From CAWUJT01 sp963922715 (lineage in GTDB: Bacteria; Pseudomonadota; Alphaproteobacteria; Rhodobacterales; Rhodobacteraceae), in contig CAWUJT010000002.1 of NCBI GenBank assembly GCA_963922715.1, forward strand, positions 1-64,000: DNA of 64,000 nt, in the 5' to 3' direction. The notes under the pieces were generated by a model. The model saw only the letters and a program-made list of their open reading frames with translations, ran no database searches and was not told the origin of the DNA. Each line of letters begins with the position of its first letter. The stretch's first letter is position 1. A program made the position numbers and the translations under genes. Below, piece by piece: positions 34,274 through 42,343 of the stretch.

Positions 34274-36283
34274 ATGACAAAAATTTTTCATTTTATTCTC
34301 TTTATTTTCCTGAGCATCGCAGCCCCAATCCATGCGGCGACCAGCTCTGAGGTGACAACTCAGACGGTCACGGCCCGGCTGATTACCGTACAAAACGGTA
34401 TTGTGCCGGGGCAGAACACGCTTTCGGCGGGACTACATCTGTCCATGGCGCCGGGGTGGAAAACCTATTGGCGCTCTCCCGGCGAAGTGGGATTGCCGCC
34501 GGAGCTGGACTGGAGCGGGTCTGAGAATGTGGCGCATGTCGCTTTATCCTATCCTGCGCCGCAGCGTTTTGTTGCGTTTGATATACAAAACTTTGGATAC
34601 GCGGATGAAGTTGTCTTTCCGTTGCAAATTTCACTGAAAGAGCCAGACCGTCCGGTTGTCCTTGATATCACGGCACATATCCTTGTTTGTGAGGATATAT
34701 GTATCCCAGAGACAGTGTCTTTGCGGCTCGATTTGCCACGGGCGATGGGCCAAGACACCGACGTGGCGGCGCTGTTAAGTCGCTGGATTGCGCAAGTGCC
34801 TGATGAGGACGGACGCGCCTCGGGGATCACTGTGACAGAGGCCGGTCTGGCAAACGGGCAACTTGTGATCGCCGCCACGTCTCAGGTGCCGTTCCGGGCC
34901 CCGGATGTTTTCCCGGAGTTGGGGGCCTATGCGGCCTTTGGCGCGCCCGACATTGAACTCAGCGCCGATGGATTACGTTTGCGGGCTGCTTTTCCCATCC
35001 TCACACCGGGTGACGGACAACTCGATGTCACCATTGTTGACCAGGCCAGAGCAACCACCCAAAGGGTGGCACTTGATCAGCCGCCCGCCCGTATTGAGAG
35101 CGGCCAAAGCCTTTGGATGATTTTAGGGTTTGCGCTTTTGGGCGGTTTGATTTTGAATGTCATGCCATGTGTGCTGCCCGTTCTGGCGATCAAACTGACC
35201 ACGGCGCTTGGCACTGTGGGACACTCTCAGACAAGAATTCGAACGGGTTTTCTGGTCAGTGCACTGGGGATTTTGGTCTTCTTTTGGGCGCTGGCGGTCG
35301 CGCTGATCTCTCTGAAGTCTGCGGGCGCCATGGTCGGGTGGGGGGTACAGTTCCAAAGCCCCGTTTTCCTGAGCCTGGTTATTGCCGTTTTGGTGCTGTT
35401 TTCGGCAAATCTTCTGGGGGCCTTTGACCTGACTTTACCACAGTCCGTGAATACACGACTGGCGCAAACCGAAGCCACCAAAGGGTGGCTTGGAGAGTTT
35501 GCCACAGGCGCTTTCGCGGCCCTTTTGGCAACGCCATGCTCTGCACCATTTTTGGGCACAGCGGTGGCCTATGCGCTCAGCCGGGGGCCTGTTGAAATTT
35601 TCACGGTGTTCACGGCGTTGGGTTTTGGGCTTGCGCTGCCTTATCTGTTGATTGCGGCGCGGCCTGGATGGATTGCGCGCCTTCCCAAACCAGGGCGGTG
35701 GATGCTCTGGGTGCAGTGGACGATGGCGGGGTTTTTGGTTGCTACAACAGTGTGGCTGTTGAGTATCCTATCCAGTGTTGCAGGCGCAACAGTCGCGGTT
35801 GTCATAGCAGCCTTATCGGTGATCGCGGTTGGTGTGCTGTTCTTGCGGCGGACGTCGGCGCTTTGGGTCACAGCAGCCTTTGGCCTTGGGGCGCTTTCGG
35901 TTGGTCTTCTGATGCCCTCAGACCCGGGTGTTGCGCCTGAAAGCCAGTGGAGTGTTTTTGACCGAGACGATATTGCCCAGCGTGTCTTAGCCGGAGAGGT
36001 GATCTTTGTCGATGTCACCGCCGATTGGTGTATCACCTGCCAAGCCAACAAAGCCCTCGTTTTGGATCGCGGGCGTGTGGCCGATGCCTTAGAGACTGTT
36101 ACACGCGTGCGCGCGGATTGGACGCGGCCCAATCCCGACATTCAAGCGTATTTGCAAGAGCACGGCCGTTTTGGCATCCCCTTCAATATCGTTTATGGCC
36201 CGAATGCCCCCGATGGCGTGGTTTTGCCAGAAATTCTGACCCCAGAGGTTGTGTTAGAGGCTTTGCAAACCGCAGGGGCCTAA
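34274..36283 (+). CDS. DsbD/ScsB-like transmembrane thiol reductase
   Basis: A 669-residue protein in three parts: an exported N-terminal DsbD-alpha-like domain (signal peptide, then LVCEDICIPE with a Cys pair), a membrane domain of about eight helices (from about residue 280; MPCVLPVLAIK and TPCSAPFLG each carry a core Cys), and a C-terminal thioredoxin domain with ADWCITCQANK. It moves electrons from cytoplasmic thioredoxin across the membrane to periplasmic partners, probably including the DsbA-like protein encoded divergently. The N-terminal type is closer to ScsB than to E. coli DsbD. Confidence 0.9.
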   Translation: MTKIFHFILFIFLSIAAPIHAATSSEVTTQTVTARLITVQNGIVPGQNTLSAGLHLSMAPGWKTYWRSPGEVGLPPELDWSGSENVAHVALSYPAPQRFVAFDIQNFGYADEVVFPLQISLKEPDRPVVLDITAHILVCEDICIPETVSLRLDLPRAMGQDTDVAALLSRWIAQVPDEDGRASGITVTEAGLANGQLVIAATSQVPFRAPDVFPELGAYAAFGAPDIELSADGLRLRAAFPILTPGDGQLDVTIVDQARATTQRVALDQPPARIESGQSLWMILGFALLGGLILNVMPCVLPVLAIKLTTALGTVGHSQTRIRTGFLVSALGILVFFWALAVALISLKSAGAMVGWGVQFQSPVFLSLVIAVLVLFSANLLGAFDLTLPQSVNTRLAQTEATKGWLGEFATGAFAALLATPCSAPFLGTAVAYALSRGPVEIFTVFTALGFGLALPYLLIAARPGWIARLPKPGRWMLWVQWTMAGFLVATTVWLLSILSSVAGATVAVVIAALSVIAVGVLFLRRTSALWVTAAFGLGALSVGLLMPSDPGVAPESQWSVFDRDDIAQRVLAGEVIFVDVTADWCITCQANKALVLDRGRVADALETVTRVRADWTRPNPDIQAYLQEHGRFGIPFNIVYGPNAPDGVVLPEILTPEVVLEALQTAGA

Positions 36284-36338
36284 ACGCTCTATAATCCTAT
36301 GCGCTTTTGCTCTATGGCTTATGTCATGGAGGCATCAG

Positions 36339-37730
36339 ATGGCTGAGACACAGGCAAAATTCTTAACCGGCAACCTCTTTCGCCATGTGACAGTGATGTC
36401 GCTAACGGCCTCACTCGGCCTGATGATGATTTTCCTGGTCGATTTTGTTGATATGATTTTCATCGCCATGCTGGGCAAGGCCGAGCTCGCCGCCGCCGTT
36501 GGCTATGCTGGCGCAATCCTGTTTTTCACAACCTCGTTCGGGATTGGCATGGCGATTGCGGCTGGTGCAACCGTCTCCCGCGCATTGGGGGCGGGCAACC
36601 GGGCTAAGGCTGCGACATCGGCCAGCATCGCCCTGATCTATGGGGTGATCCTTGGAGCAATCTTTGCCGCGATTGTCTGGCTCAATCTCGACAGCTTGGT
36701 TTTGCTGATCGGGGCAAAGGGAGAGACGCAAGAACTGGCCGTGCATTATTTGTCGATCATCATCCCCTCTTTGCCGCTTTTGCTTGTGGGCATGATTGGC
36801 GGGGCAATCTTGCGTGCCCATGGCGAGGCGCAAAAGGCGATGATGGCCACCATCGTGGGCGGTCTGGTCAACGCCGTGCTCGACCCGATCTTGATTTTCG
36901 GCCTGGACTTAGAGTTGACCGGCGCGGCCCTTGCCTCTGTCTGTGCGCGCTTTGCCATCGCCTTTGTCGCCTTACGCCCGCTTCTGAAACTGGACGGCGG
37001 GCTGGCCCTGCCAAACCTGACAGAGCTTTTGGCTGATTTGCGCCCCTTGCTGGCCATCGCCATTCCCGCGATCTTGACGCAATTGGCCACCCCGGTGGGT
37101 CAGGCCTGGGTGACACGGTCAATGGCCGCTTACGGAGAAGAGGCTGTGGCCGGGCTGGCCATCGTTGCCCGTCTCACACCCGTGGCCTTCGGGGTTCTGT
37201 TTGCGCTCTCGGGGGCCGTTGGTCCCATCATCGGCCAGAATTTTGGCGCAAAACGACAGCCGCGCGTGCGCCGCGCCTATCTCGATGGCCTGTTGTTTTG
37301 CCTGGGCTTCACTGTGTTGATGTCTGTGCTTCTGTTCCTCTTACGGCCGTGGATCGCGGCCCTGTTTGATGCCCAAGGTCTGGCACTGACCCTGATCTAC
37401 CTCTTTTGTGGCCCTCTGGCGTTGGTGTTCTTCTTCAATGGCGTGATCTTTGTGTCCAACGCCGCTTTCAACAATCTTGGCCATCCGTTCTATTCCACCT
37501 GGATCAACTGGGGCCGCCACACCATCGGCACGATCCCTTTCGTGGCTCTGGGTGCATTGTGGTTCGGTGCCCCCGGCGTGTTGATCGGCCAAGCGGTTGG
37601 TGGGGTTCTCTTTGGCCTGCTCGCCTTTTGGCTGTCTCTTCGCGTGATCCGCAGCGGTGGAAGCCCTGCACCGCGCGCGCCCTTTGCACGCCAGGCGCGG
37701 TTGATGTCGCTGTTGCATCTGCGCAGATGA
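36339..37730 (+). CDS. MATE family efflux transporter
   Basis: A 463-residue multidrug and toxin extrusion protein with about twelve transmembrane helices. Two homologous halves are seen, with family marks such as DFVDMIFIAMLGKAELAAA near the start and GVLFALSGAVGPIIGQNFGA at the beginning of the second half. The start at 36339 has GGAGG seven bases upstream. The substrate is unknown. GC-rich, like trpB after it. Confidence 0.9.
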   Translation: MAETQAKFLTGNLFRHVTVMSLTASLGLMMIFLVDFVDMIFIAMLGKAELAAAVGYAGAILFFTTSFGIGMAIAAGATVSRALGAGNRAKAATSASIALIYGVILGAIFAAIVWLNLDSLVLLIGAKGETQELAVHYLSIIIPSLPLLLVGMIGGAILRAHGEAQKAMMATIVGGLVNAVLDPILIFGLDLELTGAALASVCARFAIAFVALRPLLKLDGGLALPNLTELLADLRPLLAIAIPAILTQLATPVGQAWVTRSMAAYGEEAVAGLAIVARLTPVAFGVLFALSGAVGPIIGQNFGAKRQPRVRRAYLDGLLFCLGFTVLMSVLLFLLRPWIAALFDAQGLALTLIYLFCGPLALVFFFNGVIFVSNAAFNNLGHPFYSTWINWGRHTIGTIPFVALGALWFGAPGVLIGQAVGGVLFGLLAFWLSLRVIRSGGSPAPRAPFARQARLMSLLHLRR

Positions 37731-37819
37731 CCCTTCCGAGACTTTATGTCTCAACTCGGTCCCCTTGCCACAGAGCGGCGTGTCGCATAGGAAAGTTCAA
37801 TGATGTGGAGAGAGGCAAC

Positions 37820-39046
37820 ATGGCGGAAGATTTGATCAACAGCTATAGGACTGGCCCGGATGAGAGCGGTCGCTTTGGGCAATTTGGCGGGCGCTTTGTG
37901 TCTGAAACGCTGATGCCCCTGATCCTAGAGCTGGAGGCCCAATACGAGCACGCCAAAACCGACCCTACGTTTTGGGACGAGATGCATAGGCTTTGGAAAG
38001 ATTACGTCGGCCGCCCCTCGCCGCTTTATTTCGCCGAACGCCTGACCGCGCATCTGGGCGGCGCGAAGGTCTACATGAAACGTGATGAACTCAACCACAC
38101 CGGCGCCCATAAGATCAACAACGTGCTGGGCCAGATCATCCTCGCCCGCCGCATGGGCAAAACCCGCATCATCGCCGAGACCGGCGCGGGCCAACACGGG
38201 GTCGCCACCGCCACGGTCTGTGCGAAGTTCGGGTTGCAATGCGTTGTTTACATGGGCGCGCATGATGTGGAGCGGCAAAAGCCCAACGTGTTTCGGATGA
38301 AACTTCTGGGGGCGGAGGTGGTGCCCGTGACAAGCGGGCGCGGCACGCTGAAAGACGCGATGAACGACGCGTTACGCGATTGGGTGACAAATGTGCGCGA
38401 TACGTTTTACTGCATCGGCACGGTGGCGGGGCCGCATCCTTATCCGGCGATGGTGCGCGATTTCCAGTCCATTATTGGCAAGGAAGTGCGCGAACAGATG
38501 GTGGCCGCAGAGGGACGTTTGCCCGACACGGTGATTGCCGCTATCGGTGGCGGCTCCAACGCCATGGGGCTGTTTTACCCGTTCCTGGATGACACAGAGG
38601 TGGCGATCATCGGCGTCGAGGCTGGCGGCAAGGGCGTGACCGCGAAGATGGAGCACTGTGCTTCATTGACCGGCGGGCGGCCCGGGGTGCTGCACGGCAA
38701 CCGGACGTATCTGTTGCAGGACGATGATGGTCAAATCCTAGAGGGTTATTCGATTTCTGCGGGCCTTGATTATCCGGGCATCGGGCCAGAGCACGCTTGG
38801 CTGCACGACATCGGCCGGGCAGAATACGTCGCGATCACCGATGCCGAGGCCTTGGCGGCGTTTCAACTGTGTTGTGCGCTGGAAGGGATCATCCCCGCGC
38901 TGGAACCCGCCCATGCCCTGGCCCATGTCCTGAAAATCGCGCCCGATCTGCCCGCCGATCACTTGATCTGCATGAATATGTGCGGGCGCGGCGATAAGGA
39001 CATCTTTACCGTGGCCGCCGCCTTGGGCACAGAGATCAGCGGCTAA
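37820..39046 (+). CDS. trpB: Tryptophan synthase beta chain
   Basis: A 408-residue PLP enzyme that joins indole and serine. GRFGQFGGRFVSETLMP opens the protein, HTGAHKINN has the PLP lysine, GAGQHGVATATV and GGGSNAMGLF bind the cofactor phosphate. TrpA and TrpF, often neighbours, are not in the window, so the trp pathway is split here. The chosen ATG follows GAGAGAGG; the longer frame starting inside the MATE gene is spurious. Confidence 0.96.
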   Translation: MAEDLINSYRTGPDESGRFGQFGGRFVSETLMPLILELEAQYEHAKTDPTFWDEMHRLWKDYVGRPSPLYFAERLTAHLGGAKVYMKRDELNHTGAHKINNVLGQIILARRMGKTRIIAETGAGQHGVATATVCAKFGLQCVVYMGAHDVERQKPNVFRMKLLGAEVVPVTSGRGTLKDAMNDALRDWVTNVRDTFYCIGTVAGPHPYPAMVRDFQSIIGKEVREQMVAAEGRLPDTVIAAIGGGSNAMGLFYPFLDDTEVAIIGVEAGGKGVTAKMEHCASLTGGRPGVLHGNRTYLLQDDDGQILEGYSISAGLDYPGIGPEHAWLHDIGRAEYVAITDAEALAAFQLCCALEGIIPALEPAHALAHVLKIAPDLPADHLICMNMCGRGDKDIFTVAAALGTEISG

Positions 39047-39166
39047 TCCTCCGCCTCTGGCAGGACAAGGATCGGGGCGTTCCCCGCGTTTATGGTGGGT
39101 TTCATCAAAGACACACAGATCAATCCAGGAGAGATCGAGATCAACCGGCGGTTGATTGGTCAAAGC

Positions 39167-39316
39167 TCAAGCGGGTTCTGACCCGTATTCTGTCACAAAA
39201 CTGTCGGCATTGAGTCTCTTTGCATTAGCAAAAATCGCCACCGATAGATACGCCCCGTCCAAACGTGTGCCCCCGAGGCGGACCTCTTGGAGCTCTGCGT
39301 CCCTGAGATTGGTCCC
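39167..39316 (-). pseudogene. Remnant of a pentapeptide-repeat protein (C-terminal end)
   Basis: About 50 codons ending at a TGA (39167-39169) read as consecutive A(N/D)Lxx-type repeats: TNLRD, AELQE, VRLGG, TRLDG, AYLSV, AIFAN, AKRLN. This is the classic right-handed beta-helix repeat. There is no start codon in context: the upstream end runs directly into the istB remnant, suggesting that an IS21-type insertion cut the gene. The rest of the repeat protein was not found on the other side. Confidence 0.65.
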
Positions 39317-39317
39317 A

Positions 39318-39760
39318 TCATTGTTTATGTCTCGGCCTTTCTGTGTTGGTCAATTTGGCAGCCTTCTTTCTTGTTTTTTCGGCTTCGGAGCTGGCTTTGA
39401 AGCGGTAACTGTCGTTACCGGTCGCAAGGATGTGACAGCGGTGTGTGAGACGGTCGAGCAATACGGTTGTCATCTTTATATCACTGAAGACTTGCGCCCA
39501 TTCCGAGAAGTTGAGGTTGGTTGCGATGAAGACACTGGTGCGCTTGCAGAGTTTGCGCAGCAGTTGACACAACAGCGCGCCGCCGGATGCGCTGAGCGGC
39601 AGGTATCCCAGCGCGTCCAGGATCACGAGATCGATCTTGGTTATCATCACTGTCTGGATTTGGCGCGAAATTGTTCCGGTTCTTTGACTTGGTATTTTGC
39701 CGCGAAGCAGAGCCTCGATAAGATGCTTGAGAAGACCGAACATCGAAGTGACGGCGTGCT
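39318..39760 (-). pseudogene. istB: Remnant of IS21-family istB (helper ATPase)
   Basis: The C-terminal two thirds of an IstB/IS21 transposition helper are recognisable: IDLVILDALGYLPLSASGGALL (Walker B region), TSVFIATNLNFSEWAQVF, KMTTVLLDRLTHRCHIL and TGNDSYRFK, with an intact stop. The Walker A half is missing, the part upstream is unrelated sequence, and no istA is present, so the element is dead. The open frame continues to 39854, but without homology that I can see. Confidence 0.75.
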
Positions 39761-39942
39761 TGCCTATGTTGGCGTGCAAGGAGCGCGGGAAACTCAGATG
39801 ATTTGCGGTCCTTTCGCGTTTACGTCCGGCACTCGGCACCTGATCTTCGAGCATTTGCCCTTCGCGGCACCTGCGGGACTGCAGTGAAACGGTGGGGGCA
39901 TGGCTTTTGGGAGACGCTTAGGATGCTCGGCCCCAAGATTGT

Positions 39943-40188
39943 GTGCTAGGACAACCGATCGACGATGTCATCACACTTCGACCCTCTGAGACAATCCTTG
40001 CACGGGTGCTGCGCGCCTACTTGGAGTGCGCTGCAGCAAATAAGGGCGCGCTTGCGGGGGGGGCGGACGCACGCCCGGTCCGGGTTCTCACTGCCATACA
40101 CACCAATCCAGTTTGCAACTGGTCGGTGGCTGACATGGCACGCGATGCGCTTGCCCGTAGCGGCGCAGCTGCCAACCATGCCACATAA
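39943..40188 (+). pseudogene. Probable remnant of an AraC-type regulator
   Basis: An 81-codon frame whose sequence (ILARVLRAYLECAA, then VLTAIHTNPVCNWSVADMARDALARSG) resembles the junction between the cupin_6 N-terminal domain and first helix-turn-helix of AraC regulators, where the usual text is AIH.DP...W.V..LA. Both the ligand domain and the second half of the DNA-binding domain are absent. This is inferred from pattern alone. Confidence 0.45.
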
Positions 40189-40283
40189 CTCGCCGACCGT
40201 CTACCGTGACCGCACATGAGCAACAGGCTGTCGACCTTCAATACTGAGCCAATATGTCCCGAAAGGTTGTACCCTATTTACAA

Positions 40284-40373
40284 TGGCGGAGGCTGTGGGA
40301 TTCGAACCCACGGACCGCTCTCACGGTCAACGGTTTTCAAGACCGCCGCATTCGACCACTCTGCCAAGCCTCC
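40284..40373 (-). tRNA. tRNA-Ser (anticodon UGA)
   Basis: A 90-base tRNA on the minus strand. The acceptor stem GGAGGCT pairs with AGCCTCC, the anticodon loop reads CTTGAAA (anticodon TGA, reading UCA/UCG-type serine codons), there is a long serine-type variable arm, the T loop is GGTTCGAATCC, and the 3' CCA is encoded. Its 3' end faces the remnant region at 39047-40283. Confidence 0.95.
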
Positions 40374-40461
40374 AGCTGTGATAAGTAAGATAATTTTATC
40401 AAAGCGGCAAGGTGAAAATCCTATCGGGGGGTTTGTCATCAAATATTCATTTGGCGGCGCG

Positions 40462-40489
40462 CAATAATTCGGGTATTTCAGAACTATTG
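40462..40489 (+). promoter_or_regulatory. Operator-like inverted repeat before the arsR-arsC fusion
   Basis: CAATAATTC (40462-40470) and GAACTATTG (40481-40489) form nine-base arms with one mismatch, separated by ten bases. The TTC...GAA core and A+T-rich flanks fit ArsR/SmtB-type operators. It lies 24 bases before the preferred ATG (40513), so binding of the encoded ArsR domain would block the operon's transcription start. Confidence 0.65.
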
Positions 40490-40512
40490 TGACTGATAGG
40501 ACTTCTGAAAAT

Positions 40513-41319
40513 ATGTTGAAAGCTTTTGCAGCGCTCAGTCACCCCAGCAGGCTGGATATTTTTCGGCTGATTATGCGACGGATGCCCCATGTCACGCGCC
40601 CGTCCCACATTCTGGCCGCCTATCGTCTCAAAGCGAACACGCTTTCAGGCTATCTAACGGAGCTGCTTGAGGCAAAGCTGATCACGGTGCACAGAGAGGG
40701 GCGGGCACTGAATTATCGGGCCAATATGCCCCAAATTGCCTCTGTTCTGCAATTTTTCTGGACGGGCTGCTGTTTTGGCCGACCTGACCTATTCACCCCT
40801 CTTCTCAACACGGAGTACATATCTATGACTGCGCGTCCCTATCATGTTCTTTTCATCTGTACCGGCAATTCTGCCCGTTCGTTATTTGCGGAAGCGATCC
40901 TTACACAAGAAGGGGAAGGGCGGTTCATTGCCCATTCTGCTGGCACAGCACCGGCAGAGACCCCGAACGCCATGGCGGTCGATCTTTTGCGGCGCAATGG
41001 ATATTCGGTGGACAGCTTAAATCCCAAGCCTCTTTCGGTATTTCAAGGGCCAGAGGCGCCGCATTTGGATTTTGTCTTTACCGTCTGCGATCGCGCGGCG
41101 GCAGAGCCTTGTGATCCATGGGAAGGGGGGCCATTGACCTCACACTGGCCTGTGGCCGATCCCGTCAAGGCAGAGGGCACCGAGGCCGCGCGTCGCCTGG
41201 CGTTTGCCAAGGCGTTTGAGGAACTGGATCGCCGGATCAAACTGTTTGCGGCCTTAGCACCGGAAAGCTTGGATCGTGCGTCTTTACAGGCACGGCTTGA
41301 TGATATTTCTATCGCATAA
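40513..41319 (+). CDS. ArsR repressor - ArsC arsenate reductase fusion
   Basis: A 268-residue fusion. Residues 1-95 form an ArsR-type winged helix (LSHPSRLDIFRLI, TLSGYLTELLEAKLITVHREGRALNY), with a vicinal Cys pair C86-C87 that could bind As(III). Residues 108-250 form a low-molecular-weight phosphatase-type arsenate reductase with the P-loop C116-TGNSARS and FTVCDRAAAEPC. It would both sense arsenic and reduce arsenate. An in-frame ATG (40825, residue 105) sits at the domain boundary with GGAG nine bases upstream, so free ArsC may also be made. The GTG at 40489 is a less likely start because it lies in the operator. First gene of the ars operon. Confidence 0.88.
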   Translation: MLKAFAALSHPSRLDIFRLIMRRMPHVTRPSHILAAYRLKANTLSGYLTELLEAKLITVHREGRALNYRANMPQIASVLQFFWTGCCFGRPDLFTPLLNTEYISMTARPYHVLFICTGNSARSLFAEAILTQEGEGRFIAHSAGTAPAETPNAMAVDLLRRNGYSVDSLNPKPLSVFQGPEAPHLDFVFTVCDRAAAEPCDPWEGGPLTSHWPVADPVKAEGTEAARRLAFAKAFEELDRRIKLFAALAPESLDRASLQARLDDISIA

Positions 41320-41341
41320 ATCCAGATAAAGAGAGACCCCT

Positions 41342-42343
41342 ATGACACGTATTGCACTTAACGGCCTGGGCCGGATTGGGAAATTGGTTTTACGACGGCT
41401 GATGGATACCAGCCCAGAGATCGACGTGGTTCTGATCAATGACATCTCGGGCGATCTCAGCCAGCATGCTTTGTTGATGGAGTTTGACTCGATCCATGGA
41501 CACTGGCCGACACCGGTTGAGGCCAGCGATGATGGGCTGCGGATTGCGGGCAAAGATATCCCGCTGCGATCAGAGCGTGACCCGGCGGCGCTTGGCTTAC
41601 AAAACTATAACATTGATGTGATGGTGGATTGCACCGGAGTGTTCAAATCCAAAGCCAAGCTGCAGCCTTACTTTGATCAATCTGTGCCGCGTGTTCTTGT
41701 CTCTGCCCCGGTCAAGGACGAAGGTGCTTTGAACATTGTCTATGGGGTCAATCACCACCTTTACGATGGCAGTCAAACAATCGTCACGGCGGCCTCGTGC
41801 ACCACGAATTGTTTGGCCCCCGTGATCAAGGTGATAAAAGAGACATTTGGTCTGCGCCGGGGCTCTTTCACCACAGTCCATGATGTGACCAATACGCAAA
41901 CCATTGCAGATCGGGCGCATAAAGACCCCCGCCGGGCGCGCTCTGCCTTGATGAATATGATCCCGACGACGACCGGTTCGGCCAAAGCCATCATCGACAT
42001 CTACCCCGAGCTTGCGGGCAAGTTGATGGGCCATGCCATTCGTATCCCTCTGTTGAATGCTTCTTTGACGGATTGTGCCTTTGAGTTAGAGCGCGCAACC
42101 ACCACAGAGGCAGTCAATGCCGCCTTTGAAGAGGCCGCCCAGGGGGAGCTGGAGGGTATACTAGGTTATGAAGAGCGCCCTTTGGTCAGCACTGACTATC
42201 TGAACGATGATCGCTCCAGCATTATTGATGCGCTGTCCACCGTGGTGATCGACGGGACGCATGCCAAAATTTATGCTTGGTACGATAATGAATGGGGCTA
42301 TGCGTGCCGCATGGTCGACCTTATCCGCATGATGATAAAATGA
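41342..42343 (+). CDS. Glyceraldehyde-3-phosphate dehydrogenase, ArsJ-associated type
   Basis: A 333-residue GAPDH. It has the NAD loop LNGLGRIGKLVLRR, the catalytic Cys in ASCTTNCLAP and the end WYDNEWGYACRMVDL. Position between ArsC and ArsJ indicates the arsenic role: it makes 1-arseno-3-phosphoglycerate from glyceraldehyde-3-phosphate and arsenate, which ArsJ exports. It is probably not the glycolytic copy. Its stop overlaps the arsJ start (ATGA). Confidence 0.92.
   Translation: MTRIALNGLGRIGKLVLRRLMDTSPEIDVVLINDISGDLSQHALLMEFDSIHGHWPTPVEASDDGLRIAGKDIPLRSERDPAALGLQNYNIDVMVDCTGVFKSKAKLQPYFDQSVPRVLVSAPVKDEGALNIVYGVNHHLYDGSQTIVTAASCTTNCLAPVIKVIKETFGLRRGSFTTVHDVTNTQTIADRAHKDPRRARSALMNMIPTTTGSAKAIIDIYPELAGKLMGHAIRIPLLNASLTDCAFELERATTTEAVNAAFEEAAQGELEGILGYEERPLVSTDYLNDDRSSIIDALSTVVIDGTHAKIYAWYDNEWGYACRMVDLIRMMIK

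Noticed and set aside
34124..34393. 89-codon minus-strand frame between the DsbA-like and DsbD-like genes
   Set aside because: It overlaps the signal-peptide region of the DsbD-like gene and would fill the shared promoter spacer; there is no family resemblance.
39156..39887. Long plus-strand open frame of about 240 codons
   Set aside because: It is the antisense of the istB and pentapeptide remnants, has no recognisable domain and no ribosome site.
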